DNA from: Aquipuribacter sp. SD81
GTDB lineage: Bacteria; Actinomycetota; Actinomycetes; Actinomycetales; JBBAYJ01
Length of the DNA: 64,000 nt
Reading direction: 5' to 3'
NCBI RefSeq assembly: GCF_037153975.1
Contig: NZ_JBBAYJ010000014.1
Span: 1-64,000, forward strand
The stretch's first letter is position 1. Each line of letters starts with the position of its first letter. Shown piece by piece: positions 16,763 to 25,674 of this stretch. A model generated the notes under the pieces. The model was not told where the DNA came from and ran no database searches. It saw nothing but the letters and a program-made list of their open reading frames with translations. Position numbers and translations under genes: made by a program.

Positions 16763-18342
16763 GCACGACACCGGCGAGCCGGGTGGTCGTCGTGGGCGCG
16801 GGCCTCGGCGGCCTGGCCAGCGCCGTCAGGCTCGCGCACGCCGGTCACCAGGTGACGGTCCTCGAGCAGTCGACGCAGGTCGGCGGCAAGCTCGGCCGCT
16901 ACGCCCGCGACGGCTTCGGCTTCGACACCGGCCCCTCGCTGCTCACGCTCCCCTCGGTGTACGAGGAGCTGTTCGCGGAGACCGGGGAGCCGCTGAGCCG
17001 GCTCGTCGACCTCGTCTCCGTCGACCCGGCCTTCCGCTACCGCTTCCCCGACGGGACCGTCCTCGACCTGCCCAACGCCGACCGGACGCGCGTCGCCGCG
17101 GCGCTGGACGCGGCCCTGGGCGAGGGGGCGGGGGCGCAGTGGACGGCGTTCATGGAGCGCGCCGAGACGATCTGGGAGGCGACCCGCGGGCCGTTCCTCA
17201 CCTCTCCCCTCGAGGGGCTGCGCACCCTCGTGCGCGAGGCCCGCCGCGTCGACGACCTGCTGCGGATCGCGCCGTGGTCCTCGTTGCGGGCGCTCGGGCG
17301 GCACTACCTCAAGGACGCACGGCTGCGGATGCTGCTCGACCGCTACGCCACCTACACCGGCTCCGACCCGCGGCGCGCGCCCGCCGCGCTCGCGACCGTG
17401 CCGTACGTCGAGCAGCGATACGGCGCCTGGTACGTGCGCGGCGGGCTGCAGCGCCTCGCCGACGCGCTCGCGCAGCGCGCGATGGAGTGCGGGGCCGTCA
17501 TCCGCACCGGCGCCGACGTCGCCGAGATCCTCGTCAGGGACGTGCCCGGCCCGACCGGCTGGCGCACCCACGGGGTCCGGCTGCGCGACGGCAGCAAGGT
17601 CGAGGCCGACGTCGTCGTGTCGAACGCCGACGCCGCCCACACCTACCACGAGCTGCTCGCCGGGCCGCCGGGCGAGCTGGGCCGGCAGCGGCTGCGCCGC
17701 GCGGAGCCGTCGCTGTCGGGCTTCGTGCTGCTGCTCGCCCTCGACGGTCGGACCCCCGACCTGCAGCACCACACCGTGCTGTTCCCCGCCGACTACGACG
17801 ACGAGTTCGACTCGGTGTTCGGCACCGGCCGGCACCGGGGGCGCTGCCGCCCGGCGCCGGACCCGACTGTGTACGTGTCGGCGCCGGACGACCCGGCGCT
17901 GCGCCCGTCGGAGGACACCGAGTCGTGGTTCGTGCTCGTCAACGCGCCGCGGCACCGGCCCGGGGAGCCGGCGCGCGGCATCGACTGGCGCGCGGAGCAC
18001 CTGGCGGACGACTACGCCGACCGCGTGCTCGACGTCATGGCCGAGCGCGGCCTCGACGTGCGGGACCGGGTCCGCTGGCGCGCCGTCCGCACGCCCGCCG
18101 ACCTCGAGTACGACACCCGCAGCGTCGGCGGGTCGATCTACGGCAGCTCGAGCAACGGCGCCCGGTCCGCGTTCCTGCGCCCGGCGAACGCGAGCAACAT
18201 CGACGGGCTGTACCTGGTCGGCGGCTCCGCGCACCCCGGCGGCGGCATCCCGCTCGTCGGCATGAGCGCGGCGATCGTCGCCGACCTCGTGGGCCCGCCC
18301 GTCGCCCCGGAGCCGGAGCCCGAGGACGACGGGCTCGTGTGA
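16759..18342 (+). CDS. CrtI-family carotenoid desaturase (CrtD-like)
   Basis: A 527-residue FAD protein. The dinucleotide-binding motif is VVVVGAGLGGLASAVRLA, then a CrtI-type N-terminal stretch GGKLGRYARDGFGFDTGPSL, and the C-terminal signature GLYLVGGSAHPGGGIPLVGM. It differs from the second CrtI at 22481 and is in the cruF operon, so a 3,4-desaturase acting on the hydroxylated end (CrtD role) is more likely than phytoene desaturation. The ATG overlaps the glycosyltransferase stop. The final 20 residues are acidic and unremarkable. Confidence 0.8.
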   Translation: MSTTPASRVVVVGAGLGGLASAVRLAHAGHQVTVLEQSTQVGGKLGRYARDGFGFDTGPSLLTLPSVYEELFAETGEPLSRLVDLVSVDPAFRYRFPDGTVLDLPNADRTRVAAALDAALGEGAGAQWTAFMERAETIWEATRGPFLTSPLEGLRTLVREARRVDDLLRIAPWSSLRALGRHYLKDARLRMLLDRYATYTGSDPRRAPAALATVPYVEQRYGAWYVRGGLQRLADALAQRAMECGAVIRTGADVAEILVRDVPGPTGWRTHGVRLRDGSKVEADVVVSNADAAHTYHELLAGPPGELGRQRLRRAEPSLSGFVLLLALDGRTPDLQHHTVLFPADYDDEFDSVFGTGRHRGRCRPAPDPTVYVSAPDDPALRPSEDTESWFVLVNAPRHRPGEPARGIDWRAEHLADDYADRVLDVMAERGLDVRDRVRWRAVRTPADLEYDTRSVGGSIYGSSSNGARSAFLRPANASNIDGLYLVGGSAHPGGGIPLVGMSAAIVADLVGPPVAPEPEPEDDGLV

Positions 18343-18349
18343 GACCCCA

Positions 18350-18368
18350 GGTCCGGCACCGCCGGACC
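18350..18368. terminator. Hairpin between convergent desaturase and haloperoxidase genes
   Basis: GGTCCGGC-ACC-GCCGGACC is a perfect 8-bp stem with a 3-base loop in the 33-bp gap between convergent genes. There is no T-run on either strand. A bidirectional terminator is the likely role. Confidence 0.6.
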
Positions 18369-18375
18369 CGCCGCG

Positions 18376-20103
18376 TCACAGCCGCACGACGGACCCGTCG
18401 AGCAGCGGCACCGACATCGACCACGTCTCGCCGTAGCAGAGCTTCTGCTCCTCCAGCAGGCCGAGCGCGACCTGCTCGCCGAGCCGGAACGACTCGATGT
18501 AGTCGCTGTAGTAGTGCACCCCGCCCCAGCCGCGGCCGAGCGCGACGTTGGCGGCGACCTTGTCGAGCTCCCCGCCGACCGTCAGCGCGGGGTGGTCGGC
18601 GGACACGTCGACGAGGGCGCTGCCGTCCTCGTTCGCCTCGAAGGCGTACCCGAGCGGGTGCCCGGCGTCGAACCACGCCTTGAGCACCGTGACGCACGCG
18701 CCGGCGACGGTCGCGTGGCCCGCGCCGTACGAGGGGTGCGCGGGCGAGCCCTCGGGGAAGGCCATCGGCAGCAGCCACGGGTCGCTGCCGCCGCCGACGT
18801 GCGCGTCCAGGTTCACCGCGGAGTCGCTGAGGGTGTCGAGCATCGGCCGCAGCACCTCCAGGCGGTCCGTGACGGCCGGGTCGCTCGACGTCGCGAGCCG
18901 GTTGAGCCGCGCCGCGACGACCTCGGGCCGGCAGCGGCGGTGGACGTTGTACTTCTGGTACCGGACGGCCTTGAGCGCGCGGGTGGCGACCTCGGTCACG
19001 AGCGTGAGCACGTGCGGGCCGCCGAACTGCGCGAAGCCGGACTGCTTGTCGAGCAGGTCGCCGCGCTGCAGCGGCAGGCCCGGGTCGAACGGCGCGCCGC
19101 TGCCGAGCAGGAGCAGGCACGCGTTGAGGTACGCCTCGTACAGGGCGTCGTAGTGCACGTAGGTGGCGAGGTCCCGGCCGGTCGTGATGAACCGGTACCC
19201 GGTGTAGGGGTCCTCCCGGCCGTTGAGGCGCGCGCCGCGCTGCACGTCGAGCCACGTCGCGAAGTCCGTCATGTAGTCCACGCCCGCCGGGGCCGTCCGC
19301 ACGCGCTGGTCGATGCGGACCGCGCCGTAGGCGACGTGCCCGGCGTCGCGGTCGTGCGCGCCCGCGCCGGGCAGCGCCCGGTGGTTGCCGACGAGCAGGA
19401 ACTGCGAGACGTACGGCCCGACGCGCTCCCCCGGCGCGGTGCCGCGGAACAGCTCGCCCACCTCGAGGTCGCCCGCGGTGCCGCCGCGCACGAGCCGCCG
19501 ACGGGCCTGCGAGCTCGGCAGCACGTCCGTCGACCCCGTCGTGGGCCGCCCGGCGCGGAACCAGTCGAGGGTCCGCAGCGACGCGCGGGCGGCCCCGACG
19601 GTGCTGTCGGTCGACCAGCGCGAGAACGGGACGTCGCGGCACAGCGCCATCCAGTACAGCTCGGCCATCTCCGCGACGAGCTCCTCGCTGTCGAGCGCGG
19701 GGGCGGGCGGCATGGTGACGGACTGCGCGTCGGGGCCCTGCAGGTCGAAGGTGTGGCCCGCGCCGAGGCTCTCCCAGCCGCGGTACGGCGTGGCCGGGTC
19801 TATGCCGGACGTCCACGGGGTCGTGCCGCCGGGGCCGGCGGGCACGAAGTCGAGGGCGGCGACGTCACGGGGGTCGCCGGAGTCGATCGCCCGCACCCAC
19901 TCCGCGTACAGCCCGGGATCGACGAAGCCGTCGTCGTCGTGCGGCAGGCACTTGGAGAAGCTGCCGACGTAGGAGGGGCGGCCGTCGGGGCCGCGGTGCG
20001 TGACCTCGTCGCCGTTGGCGCGGTGGACGGGGTGTGGTCGGGCGGCGGCGACCTCGGCGGCGAGGTGCCGGCGCTGGAGGGACAGGCTGCGTCGTGCGGT
20101 CAT
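18376..20103 (-). CDS. Vanadium-dependent haloperoxidase family protein
   Basis: A 575-residue protein resembling algal vanadium bromoperoxidases. The vanadate site is present: QKYNVHRRCRPE gives K384 and R392, HPSYGAGHA gives G462 and H463 (the vanadate-ligating His is usually the later one, here H530), and GRGWGGVHYYSD gives R524 and H530, all with the spacing of the family. The Ser of the canonical SGH triplet is Ala461 here. The family oxidises halides with peroxide; PAP2-type acid phosphatase activity is the alternative. No signal peptide is evident at the ATG (MTARRSLSLQRRHLAAEVAA). It sits between the two halves of the carotenoid pathway. Confidence 0.88.
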   Translation of the reverse strand: MTARRSLSLQRRHLAAEVAAARPHPVHRANGDEVTHRGPDGRPSYVGSFSKCLPHDDDGFVDPGLYAEWVRAIDSGDPRDVAALDFVPAGPGGTTPWTSGIDPATPYRGWESLGAGHTFDLQGPDAQSVTMPPAPALDSEELVAEMAELYWMALCRDVPFSRWSTDSTVGAARASLRTLDWFRAGRPTTGSTDVLPSSQARRRLVRGGTAGDLEVGELFRGTAPGERVGPYVSQFLLVGNHRALPGAGAHDRDAGHVAYGAVRIDQRVRTAPAGVDYMTDFATWLDVQRGARLNGREDPYTGYRFITTGRDLATYVHYDALYEAYLNACLLLLGSGAPFDPGLPLQRGDLLDKQSGFAQFGGPHVLTLVTEVATRALKAVRYQKYNVHRRCRPEVVAARLNRLATSSDPAVTDRLEVLRPMLDTLSDSAVNLDAHVGGGSDPWLLPMAFPEGSPAHPSYGAGHATVAGACVTVLKAWFDAGHPLGYAFEANEDGSALVDVSADHPALTVGGELDKVAANVALGRGWGGVHYYSDYIESFRLGEQVALGLLEEQKLCYGETWSMSVPLLDGSVVRL

Positions 20104-20207
20104 CGTGGGCTCCCCGAGCGGGTTCTCGCCCCGGCTCTCGGGGCACGGCCGGAGGAGCGCGACGCGGCTCCGGCTGATACCCGCCTGCGCCCGAGCGCGA
20201 CCCGGCA

Positions 20208-21158
20208 CTACCCGGTGCGGCGCGCCGCGGCGGCCGCGCGGCCGCGCAGCAGGCCCAGGTCGCCGCACACCTCGAGCGTCGCGGTCGAGGAGTTGAGCGT
20301 GTAGAAGTGCAGGCCCGGCACGCCCGCGGCGAGCAGCCGCTCGCACAGCCGCGTCGCGGCCTCCACGCCCACGGCCCGCACGGCGGCGGGGTCGTCGGCG
20401 ACGGCCTCGAGCCGCCCGACGAGGTCGGCCGGCAGCGGCGTGCCGGACAGCTCGGCGAAGCGCGACACCTGACGCAGGTTCGTCACCGGCATGATCCCGG
20501 GGATGACCGGCAGGTCGACGCCCTGCGCGTCGACGGCGTCGACGAGGCGCAGGTAGGCGTCGGCGTCGAAGAAGAACTGGGTGATGGCGAAGGTCGCGCC
20601 GGCCCGCGCCTTGAGGGCGAGCACCCGGGCGTCCTGCGACGGGGTGCGCGACTCCGGGTGCCGGTCGGGGAACGCCGCCACGCCCACCGAGAAGCCGCCG
20701 AGCGCGCGCAGCAGCTCCACGAGCTGCAGCGCCCGGTCCAGGCCGCCGGGCGTCGGCTGCCAGGGCTGTCCCGGCCCGCCCGGCGGGTCGCCGCGCAGCG
20801 CGAGCACGCTGCGCACCCCGGCGTCGGCGTAGGCGCCCACGACCTGCCGCAGCTGCGGCACGGTCCGCCCGACGCACGTGAGGTGCGCGACGGGCGACAG
20901 CGAGCTCTCGCGCGCGATCCGCTGCGTCGCGCGGACCGTCCGCTCCTGGGTCCCGCCGCCCGCGCCGTACGTCACCGACACGAAGTCGGGCGAGACGGTC
21001 TCCACCCGCCGGACCGCCTGCCACAGGACCGTCTCCCCCGCCTCGTCACGGGGCGGGAAGAACTCGAAGGAGACGGTCGGGCGCCGCTCGGCCCGCGCCA
21101 CCTCGAGCGCCTCCACCACGGTGCGGTGCGGCTGGCGCATGACGGAGGCCTCGGGCAC
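20208..21158 (-). CDS. metF: Methylenetetrahydrofolate reductase
   Basis: A 316-residue TIM-barrel protein with the MetF motifs VSFEFFPPRDEAGE, FVSVTYGAGGGTQERT, HLTCVGRT, LALRGDPPGG, ATFAITQFFFDADAYL, PVIPGIMPVTNLRQ and the C-terminal PGLHFYTLNSS. It reduces 5,10-methylene-THF to 5-methyl-THF for methionine synthesis. I prefer GTG 21158, because TACCCT lies exactly six bases before it; ATG 21140 is the alternative and loses six residues. It is divergent from crtE across 73 bp that hold both -10 boxes. Confidence 0.92.
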   Translation of the reverse strand: MPEASVMRQPHRTVVEALEVARAERRPTVSFEFFPPRDEAGETVLWQAVRRVETVSPDFVSVTYGAGGGTQERTVRATQRIARESSLSPVAHLTCVGRTVPQLRQVVGAYADAGVRSVLALRGDPPGGPGQPWQPTPGGLDRALQLVELLRALGGFSVGVAAFPDRHPESRTPSQDARVLALKARAGATFAITQFFFDADAYLRLVDAVDAQGVDLPVIPGIMPVTNLRQVSRFAELSGTPLPADLVGRLEAVADDPAAVRAVGVEAATRLCERLLAAGVPGLHFYTLNSSTATLEVCGDLGLLRGRAAAAARRTG

Positions 21159-21164
21159 CGACCC

Positions 21165-21170
21165 AGGGTA
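21165..21170 (-). promoter_or_regulatory. -10 box of metF
   Basis: TACCCT on the minus strand, six bases before GTG 21158; it implies a leaderless mRNA. Confidence 0.6.
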
Positions 21171-21217
21171 GGCACGACGCGCCGGGGGGTCCGGTGGTTG
21201 GTCGCGCGCGGGAAACC

Positions 21218-21223
21218 TACGCT
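21218..21223 (+). promoter_or_regulatory. -10 box of crtE
   Basis: TACGCT, eight bases before ATG 21232, with no ribosome site between. Confidence 0.6.
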
Positions 21224-21231
21224 GGCTGACC

Positions 21232-22386
21232 ATGAGCAGCCCGGCCGCCGTCCCCGGCCCCGTCACGGCGCCGATCGCCGTCAGCGCCGTCGCCTCGGCG
21301 CGGGCGGTGCTGGACCGGGAGGACCTGCGCACCCGCGTGCAGAAGACCCTCGACGACGTCCTCGCCCGCCAGCTCGCGACCGTGGAGGCGGTGAGCCCGC
21401 ACGCGACGCCGCTCGTGGAGTACGTCGCCGACCTCGTGGCCGGCGGCAAGCGGCTGCGCCCGGCCTTCGCGTACTGGGGCTGGCGCGGCGCGGGCGGACC
21501 GGACTGCGAGGAGGTGCTGACCGCCGCGACGAGCCTCGAGCTGTTCCAGGCGGCGGCGCTGATCCACGACGACGTCATGGACGACTCCGACACCCGCCGC
21601 GGCCGTCCCGCCGTGCACCGCCGGTTTGCCCGGCTGCACCGCGGGTCGGCCTGGCACGGCGACACCGAGCGGTTCGGCACGGCGGGCGCCGTGCTCGCGG
21701 GCGACCTCTGCCTCGTGTGGTCCGACGAGCTCCTCACCGCCTCCGGGCTGCCCGCGGACGCGCTCGCCCGGGGCCGGGCCGTCTTCGACCGCATGCGGAC
21801 CGAGCTCATGGCCGGGCAGTACCTCGACATGCTCGAGCAGGTGACGGCCGGCGAGACCGATCCGACCGGCGAGGTCGACCCCGTCGACAGCGCCCGCAAC
21901 GTCATCCGGTTCAAGAGCGCGAAGTACTCCATCGAGCACCCGCTGCTGCTCGGCGGCTGCCTCGCGGGCGCCCCGCAGACGCTGCTCGACGCGTACTCCG
22001 GCTACGGCCTGCCGCTGGGTGAGGCGTTCCAGCTGCGCGACGACCTGCTCGGGGTCTTCGGTGACCCCGCCGAGACGGGCAAGCCCGCCGGGGACGACCT
22101 GCGCGAGGGCAAGCGGACGGTGCTCGTCGCCCTCGCGCTCGAGCGGGCGACCCCGGCCCAGGCTGCGACCGTCCGGCGGCTGCTCGGCGACCCGGGCCTG
22201 GACCCGGACGGGGTGGCGACCCTCCGCGAGGTCCTCCTCGACACCGGCGCCGCCGACCGGGTCGAGGCGATGATCGCCGACGACGTCGCCCTCGCCCACG
22301 CCGCCCTCGCGCGCGCCGACATCACCGACGAGGCGCGCGAGGTTCTCGAGGGCCTCGTGGTCGCGGCCACGGCCCGTAGCACCTGA
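21232..22386 (+). CDS. crtE: Geranylgeranyl/polyprenyl diphosphate synthase
   Basis: A 384-residue trans-prenyltransferase. The first aspartate-rich motif is LIHDDVMDD (D113-D117) and the second is LRDDLLGVFGD (D270-D278); GGKRLRPAFAYWGWRG binds the diphosphate. The residues before the first motif are small or aromatic, and the downstream crtI and crtB genes point to GGPP for phytoene synthesis. In mycobacteria the corresponding gene is idsA2 next to Rv2175c and pknL, so a general isoprenoid role is also possible. A 94-bp gap separates it from crtI. Confidence 0.9.
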   Translation: MSSPAAVPGPVTAPIAVSAVASARAVLDREDLRTRVQKTLDDVLARQLATVEAVSPHATPLVEYVADLVAGGKRLRPAFAYWGWRGAGGPDCEEVLTAATSLELFQAAALIHDDVMDDSDTRRGRPAVHRRFARLHRGSAWHGDTERFGTAGAVLAGDLCLVWSDELLTASGLPADALARGRAVFDRMRTELMAGQYLDMLEQVTAGETDPTGEVDPVDSARNVIRFKSAKYSIEHPLLLGGCLAGAPQTLLDAYSGYGLPLGEAFQLRDDLLGVFGDPAETGKPAGDDLREGKRTVLVALALERATPAQAATVRRLLGDPGLDPDGVATLREVLLDTGAADRVEAMIADDVALAHAALARADITDEAREVLEGLVVAATARST

Positions 22387-22425
22387 CACACCTCCGCGCA
22401 CGGCGACGACCGCACCGCACGGCAC

Positions 22426-22449
22426 CACCCACCGCAGCACCCACCGCAG
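22426..22449 (+). repeat. Two and a half copies of a 12-bp repeat before crtI
   Basis: CACCCACCGCAG occurs twice in tandem, followed by CACCC, in the crtE-crtI gap. The region 22387-22480 has no other structure apart from a weak GGAG ribosome site at about 22472. Confidence 0.7.
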
Positions 22450-22480
22450 CACCCGGCACCACCGACCACCTGGAGCTCTC

Positions 22481-24055
22481 GTGGCCCGCCCCGTCCTCAC
22501 CCCGTCCCGACTCGCCGGGTGGCTGCCCGGCCGCACCCGCACCGTCACCGGGCCCACCGACCACGTCGTCGTCGTCGGCGCGGGCCTCGCCGGGCTGTCC
22601 GCGGCCATGCGCCTGGCGGGCGCCGGGCGGAAGGTCACCCTGCTGGAGCGCGAGGACGTGCCCGGCGGGCGCGCGGGCCTCGTCGTCAAGGACGCGCCGG
22701 ACGGGGCGGGGCAGTACCGCTTCGACAACGGCCCGACCGTCCTCACCATGCCGGACCTCATCGCCGACTGCTTCGACGCGGTCGGGGAGGACATGCACGA
22801 CTGGCTCGACCTCGAGCCCGTCACCCCGCTGTACCGGGCCTTCTACGCCGACGGCTCCCACCTCGACGTGCACGCCGACACCGAGGCGATGTGCGCGGAG
22901 ATCGAGCAGGTCATCGGCCCGGACGAGGCGGCCGGGTACCGGCGCTACGTCGACTACGTCGCCCGGCTGTACCGGTACGAGATGAAGGACTTCATCGACC
23001 GGAACATCGACACCCCGCTCGACCTGCTGACCCCCAACCTCGTGCGCCTGCTGCTCATGGGGGGCTTCGGCAAGCTCGCGCCGCGCGTGGAGAAGTACCT
23101 GTCCGACCCGCGCACGCAGCGCATCTACTCGTTCCAGTCGCTGTACGCGGGCGTGAGCCCGTACGACGCGCTCGCCATCTACGCCGTCATCGCCTACATG
23201 GACTCCGTCGCGGGGGTGTTCGCCGCCAAGGGCGGCATGCACGCGATCCCGCAGGCGATGGCGGCCGCGGCGGAGAAGCACGGCGTCGAGATCCGCTACG
23301 GCACGACCGTCGAGCGGGTCGAGCACTCCGGCGGGCGCGCCCGGGCCGTCGTCACGAGCACCGGGGAGCGGATCGAGGCGGACGCGTTCGTGCTCAACCC
23401 CGACCTGCCCGTCGCCCACCGCGACCTGCTGGGGAGGAGCCCGCGCCGGCACGGCCGGCTCACGTACTCCCCCAGCTGCTACCTGCTGCTCGCGGGGTCC
23501 ACGCGCCGCTACGACTTCGCGGCGCACCACAACATCCACTTCGGCGAGGAGTGGGAGGGCGTCTTCACCGACCTCACCCACGGCCGGCTCATGCGGGACC
23601 CGAGCATCCTCGTCTCGCGCCCGACCGCCTCCGACCCGGGGCTCGCCCCGCCCGGGCGCGACGTGTACTACGTCCTGTTCCCGACGCCGAACCTCAGCGC
23701 GGGCATCGACTGGGAGTCCGGTGCCGAGCGCTACCGCGAGCACGTGCTCACCCAGCTGCACGACCGCGGCTACACGGGCTTCGGCGACGCGATCGAGGTC
23801 GAGGACGTCACGACGCCCCTGGACTGGGAGCGGCGCGGCATGTACGCGGGCGCCCCGTTCGCCAGCGCCCACACGTTCGCGCAGACCGGGCCGTTCCGGC
23901 CCGGGAACCTGTGGGGCGAGAACGTCGTGTTCACCGGCTCCGGCACCCAGCCGGGCGTCGGTGTGCCGATGGTGCTCGTGTCGGGCCGGCTCGCCGCGGA
24001 GCGGGTGCTCGGCCCGGACCCCTCGTACCGCTCGCGGGCCTGGCGCGGGTTCTGA
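22481..24055 (+). CDS. crtI: Phytoene desaturase
   Basis: A 524-residue FAD-dependent desaturase. VVVVGAGLAGLSAAMRLAGA is the Rossmann motif, GQYRFDNGPTVLTMPDLIAD the CrtI N-terminal region, and NVVFTGSGTQPGVGVPMVLV the C-terminal carotenoid-oxidase signature. It converts phytoene stepwise to lycopene or neurosporene at the membrane. It lies between crtE and crtB in the same direction, which supports phytoene as substrate and separates it from the CrtD-like paralogue at 16759. The start is GTG 22481. Confidence 0.93.
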   Translation: MARPVLTPSRLAGWLPGRTRTVTGPTDHVVVVGAGLAGLSAAMRLAGAGRKVTLLEREDVPGGRAGLVVKDAPDGAGQYRFDNGPTVLTMPDLIADCFDAVGEDMHDWLDLEPVTPLYRAFYADGSHLDVHADTEAMCAEIEQVIGPDEAAGYRRYVDYVARLYRYEMKDFIDRNIDTPLDLLTPNLVRLLLMGGFGKLAPRVEKYLSDPRTQRIYSFQSLYAGVSPYDALAIYAVIAYMDSVAGVFAAKGGMHAIPQAMAAAAEKHGVEIRYGTTVERVEHSGGRARAVVTSTGERIEADAFVLNPDLPVAHRDLLGRSPRRHGRLTYSPSCYLLLAGSTRRYDFAAHHNIHFGEEWEGVFTDLTHGRLMRDPSILVSRPTASDPGLAPPGRDVYYVLFPTPNLSAGIDWESGAERYREHVLTQLHDRGYTGFGDAIEVEDVTTPLDWERRGMYAGAPFASAHTFAQTGPFRPGNLWGENVVFTGSGTQPGVGVPMVLVSGRLAAERVLGPDPSYRSRAWRGF

Positions 24056-24083
24056 GCCGGGCGGGCTGGGGCAGGATCGACGC

Positions 24084-25145
24084 GTGAGCACCAAGGACCT
24101 CGACGCGGCCGGCATCACCGACCCGCCCCTGCGGGTGGCGTACGAGCGCTCGCGGCAGCTGCACTCCTCGCACGGCAAGACGTACTACCTCGCGACGCTG
24201 CTGCTGCCGCGCGCGAAGCGGCCGTTCGTATGGGCGCTGTACGGCTTCGCACGCTACGCCGACGAGTTCGTCGACAGCCTCACCGAGCCGGACCCGAGCG
24301 GGCTGGTGCGATGGGGCGACGACTTCCTCGACCGGCTCCGCCTCGACCCGCTCGCGCCGGCCGGCGTGGACCCGCGCCACGACCCGGTCGGCGCGGCGAT
24401 GGAGGACACGATGCGGCGCTGGGGCATCCCCCGCGCGCACGTGGAGGCGTTCCTGGAGTCCATGCGGATGGACATCACGGAGGCGACGTACCGCACGTAC
24501 ACCGACCTCGAGCACTACATGTACGGCTCGGCCGCGGTCATCGGCCTGCAGATGCTGCCGATCCTGGAGCCGAGCACGCCGGAGGCGGCGCCGCGCGCGC
24601 GGGCGCTGGGCGAGGCGTTCCAGATGTCGAACTTCATCCGCGACGTCGGCGAGGACCTCACACGCGGGCGGGTGTACCTGCCGCAGGAGGACCTCGAGCT
24701 GTTCGGGGTGACGGCGACCGACCTGGCCGCGGGCGAGGTGACGGCCCCGATCCGCCGGCTGCTGCAGTTCGAGATCGACCGCACGCGCGCGCTGTACGCC
24801 TACGCCGAGCCCGGCATCGACATGCTGCACCCGACCTCACGCGACTGCATGCGGACCGCGTTCGAGCTGTACGGCGGGATCCTCGCCGCGGTCGAGCGGG
24901 CCGACTACCAGGTGCTGCGCCGCCGCGTGACGGTGTCGCTGCCGCGACGCCTCGCCGTCGCCGGGCCGGGGCTCGTGCGCGCGCACGCCGCGCGCAGGCG
25001 GCCGGAACGGCACGAGCAGCCGGTCGAGGAGCGCGAGGAGCGTGACGACGCGCCCGACGACGGCGCCCGCGCCGAGGACGGCCGGACGCCGGGCGGCGAC
25101 GAGGAGCAGGCGGTCAGAACCCCAGCGCCTGCGCGCGACGCCTGA
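24084..25145 (+). CDS. crtB: Phytoene synthase
   Basis: A 353-residue squalene/phytoene synthase. The two Asp-rich motifs are ARYADEFVDS and NFIRDVGEDLTRGRVYLP, with YGSAAVIGLQML between. It condenses two GGPP to phytoene. The start is GTG 24084, 28 bp after crtI. The last 60 residues (RARRRPERHEQPVEEREERDD onward) are charged, low-complexity and outside the domain, and the 3' end overlaps the convergent Rv2175c-like gene by 32 bp. Confidence 0.93.
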   Translation: MSTKDLDAAGITDPPLRVAYERSRQLHSSHGKTYYLATLLLPRAKRPFVWALYGFARYADEFVDSLTEPDPSGLVRWGDDFLDRLRLDPLAPAGVDPRHDPVGAAMEDTMRRWGIPRAHVEAFLESMRMDITEATYRTYTDLEHYMYGSAAVIGLQMLPILEPSTPEAAPRARALGEAFQMSNFIRDVGEDLTRGRVYLPQEDLELFGVTATDLAAGEVTAPIRRLLQFEIDRTRALYAYAEPGIDMLHPTSRDCMRTAFELYGGILAAVERADYQVLRRRVTVSLPRRLAVAGPGLVRAHAARRRPERHEQPVEEREERDDAPDDGARAEDGRTPGGDEEQAVRTPAPARDA

Positions 25146-25572
25146 TCTCGGTCTTGCGGCCGGCACGCAGGGTGTCGACGGGGCGGCCCTCGACGAGGGT
25201 GGCGTCCGGCGTGAAGAGCCAACGGATCGCCTCCGACGTCGAGTAGCCCGCGTCGGCGAGGACGGTGAGGGTGCCCTTCAGCTCCGGCATGGGGGCGGTG
25301 CCCTCGGGCGTGTCCACGAGGAAGGCGGCCGGCACCTTCATGACGCCGTCGACCCGGGTGGCGGCGAGGTCCCCGTCGGCGACCAGGCGGCGCGTGCGCA
25401 TGATGTCGAGGTCGAGGCGCTCCGCGACGTCCGGCAGGGGCAGCCAGTCGGCGACGAGGTCGCGCAGCTCCTCCGCGCGCGCCGGGTCGACGTCCTCGGT
25501 GGGCTCGGCCCGCAGGGCGGGGGCCCCGGCGTAGGAGCGGCGGTCGGTGGGGCGGGGACGCGAACGAGGCAC
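25114..25572 (-). CDS. Rv2175c-family DNA-binding protein
   Basis: A 152-residue protein. After about 45 polar residues, WLPLPDVAERLDLDIMRTRR is a winged helix-turn-helix, followed by VDGVMKVPAAFL and the C-terminal GYSTSEAIRWLFTPDATL. Rv2175c of M. tuberculosis binds DNA and is phosphorylated by PknL, its neighbour; the same divergent arrangement is kept here (103 bp to the kinase). The N-terminal tail has Thr residues (RPTDRRSYAG, AEPTEDVDP) that could be phosphosites. The target genes are unknown. Confidence 0.9.
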   Translation of the reverse strand: MPRSRPRPTDRRSYAGAPALRAEPTEDVDPARAEELRDLVADWLPLPDVAERLDLDIMRTRRLVADGDLAATRVDGVMKVPAAFLVDTPEGTAPMPELKGTLTVLADAGYSTSEAIRWLFTPDATLVEGRPVDTLRAGRKTEIRRRAQALGF

Positions 25573-25662
25573 GACGGCAGGGTGCCAGACCCGCGCCGGC
25601 CCCGCGGCCGGATCCGGGCCCACTCGCACCGCCGCCTCCACGCCCCGCGGCTCCCGGCTCCT

Positions 25663-25668
25663 TACACT
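25663..25668 (+). promoter_or_regulatory. -10 box of pknL
   Basis: TACACT, six bases before GTG 25675; leaderless transcription is likely. Confidence 0.65.
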
Positions 25669-25674
25669 CCCGAC

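Noticed and set aside
20104-20207. Riboswitch or structured leader before the haloperoxidase gene
   Set aside because: CCCCGAG and CTCGGGG can pair across an 18-base loop, but no known riboswitch core is visible.
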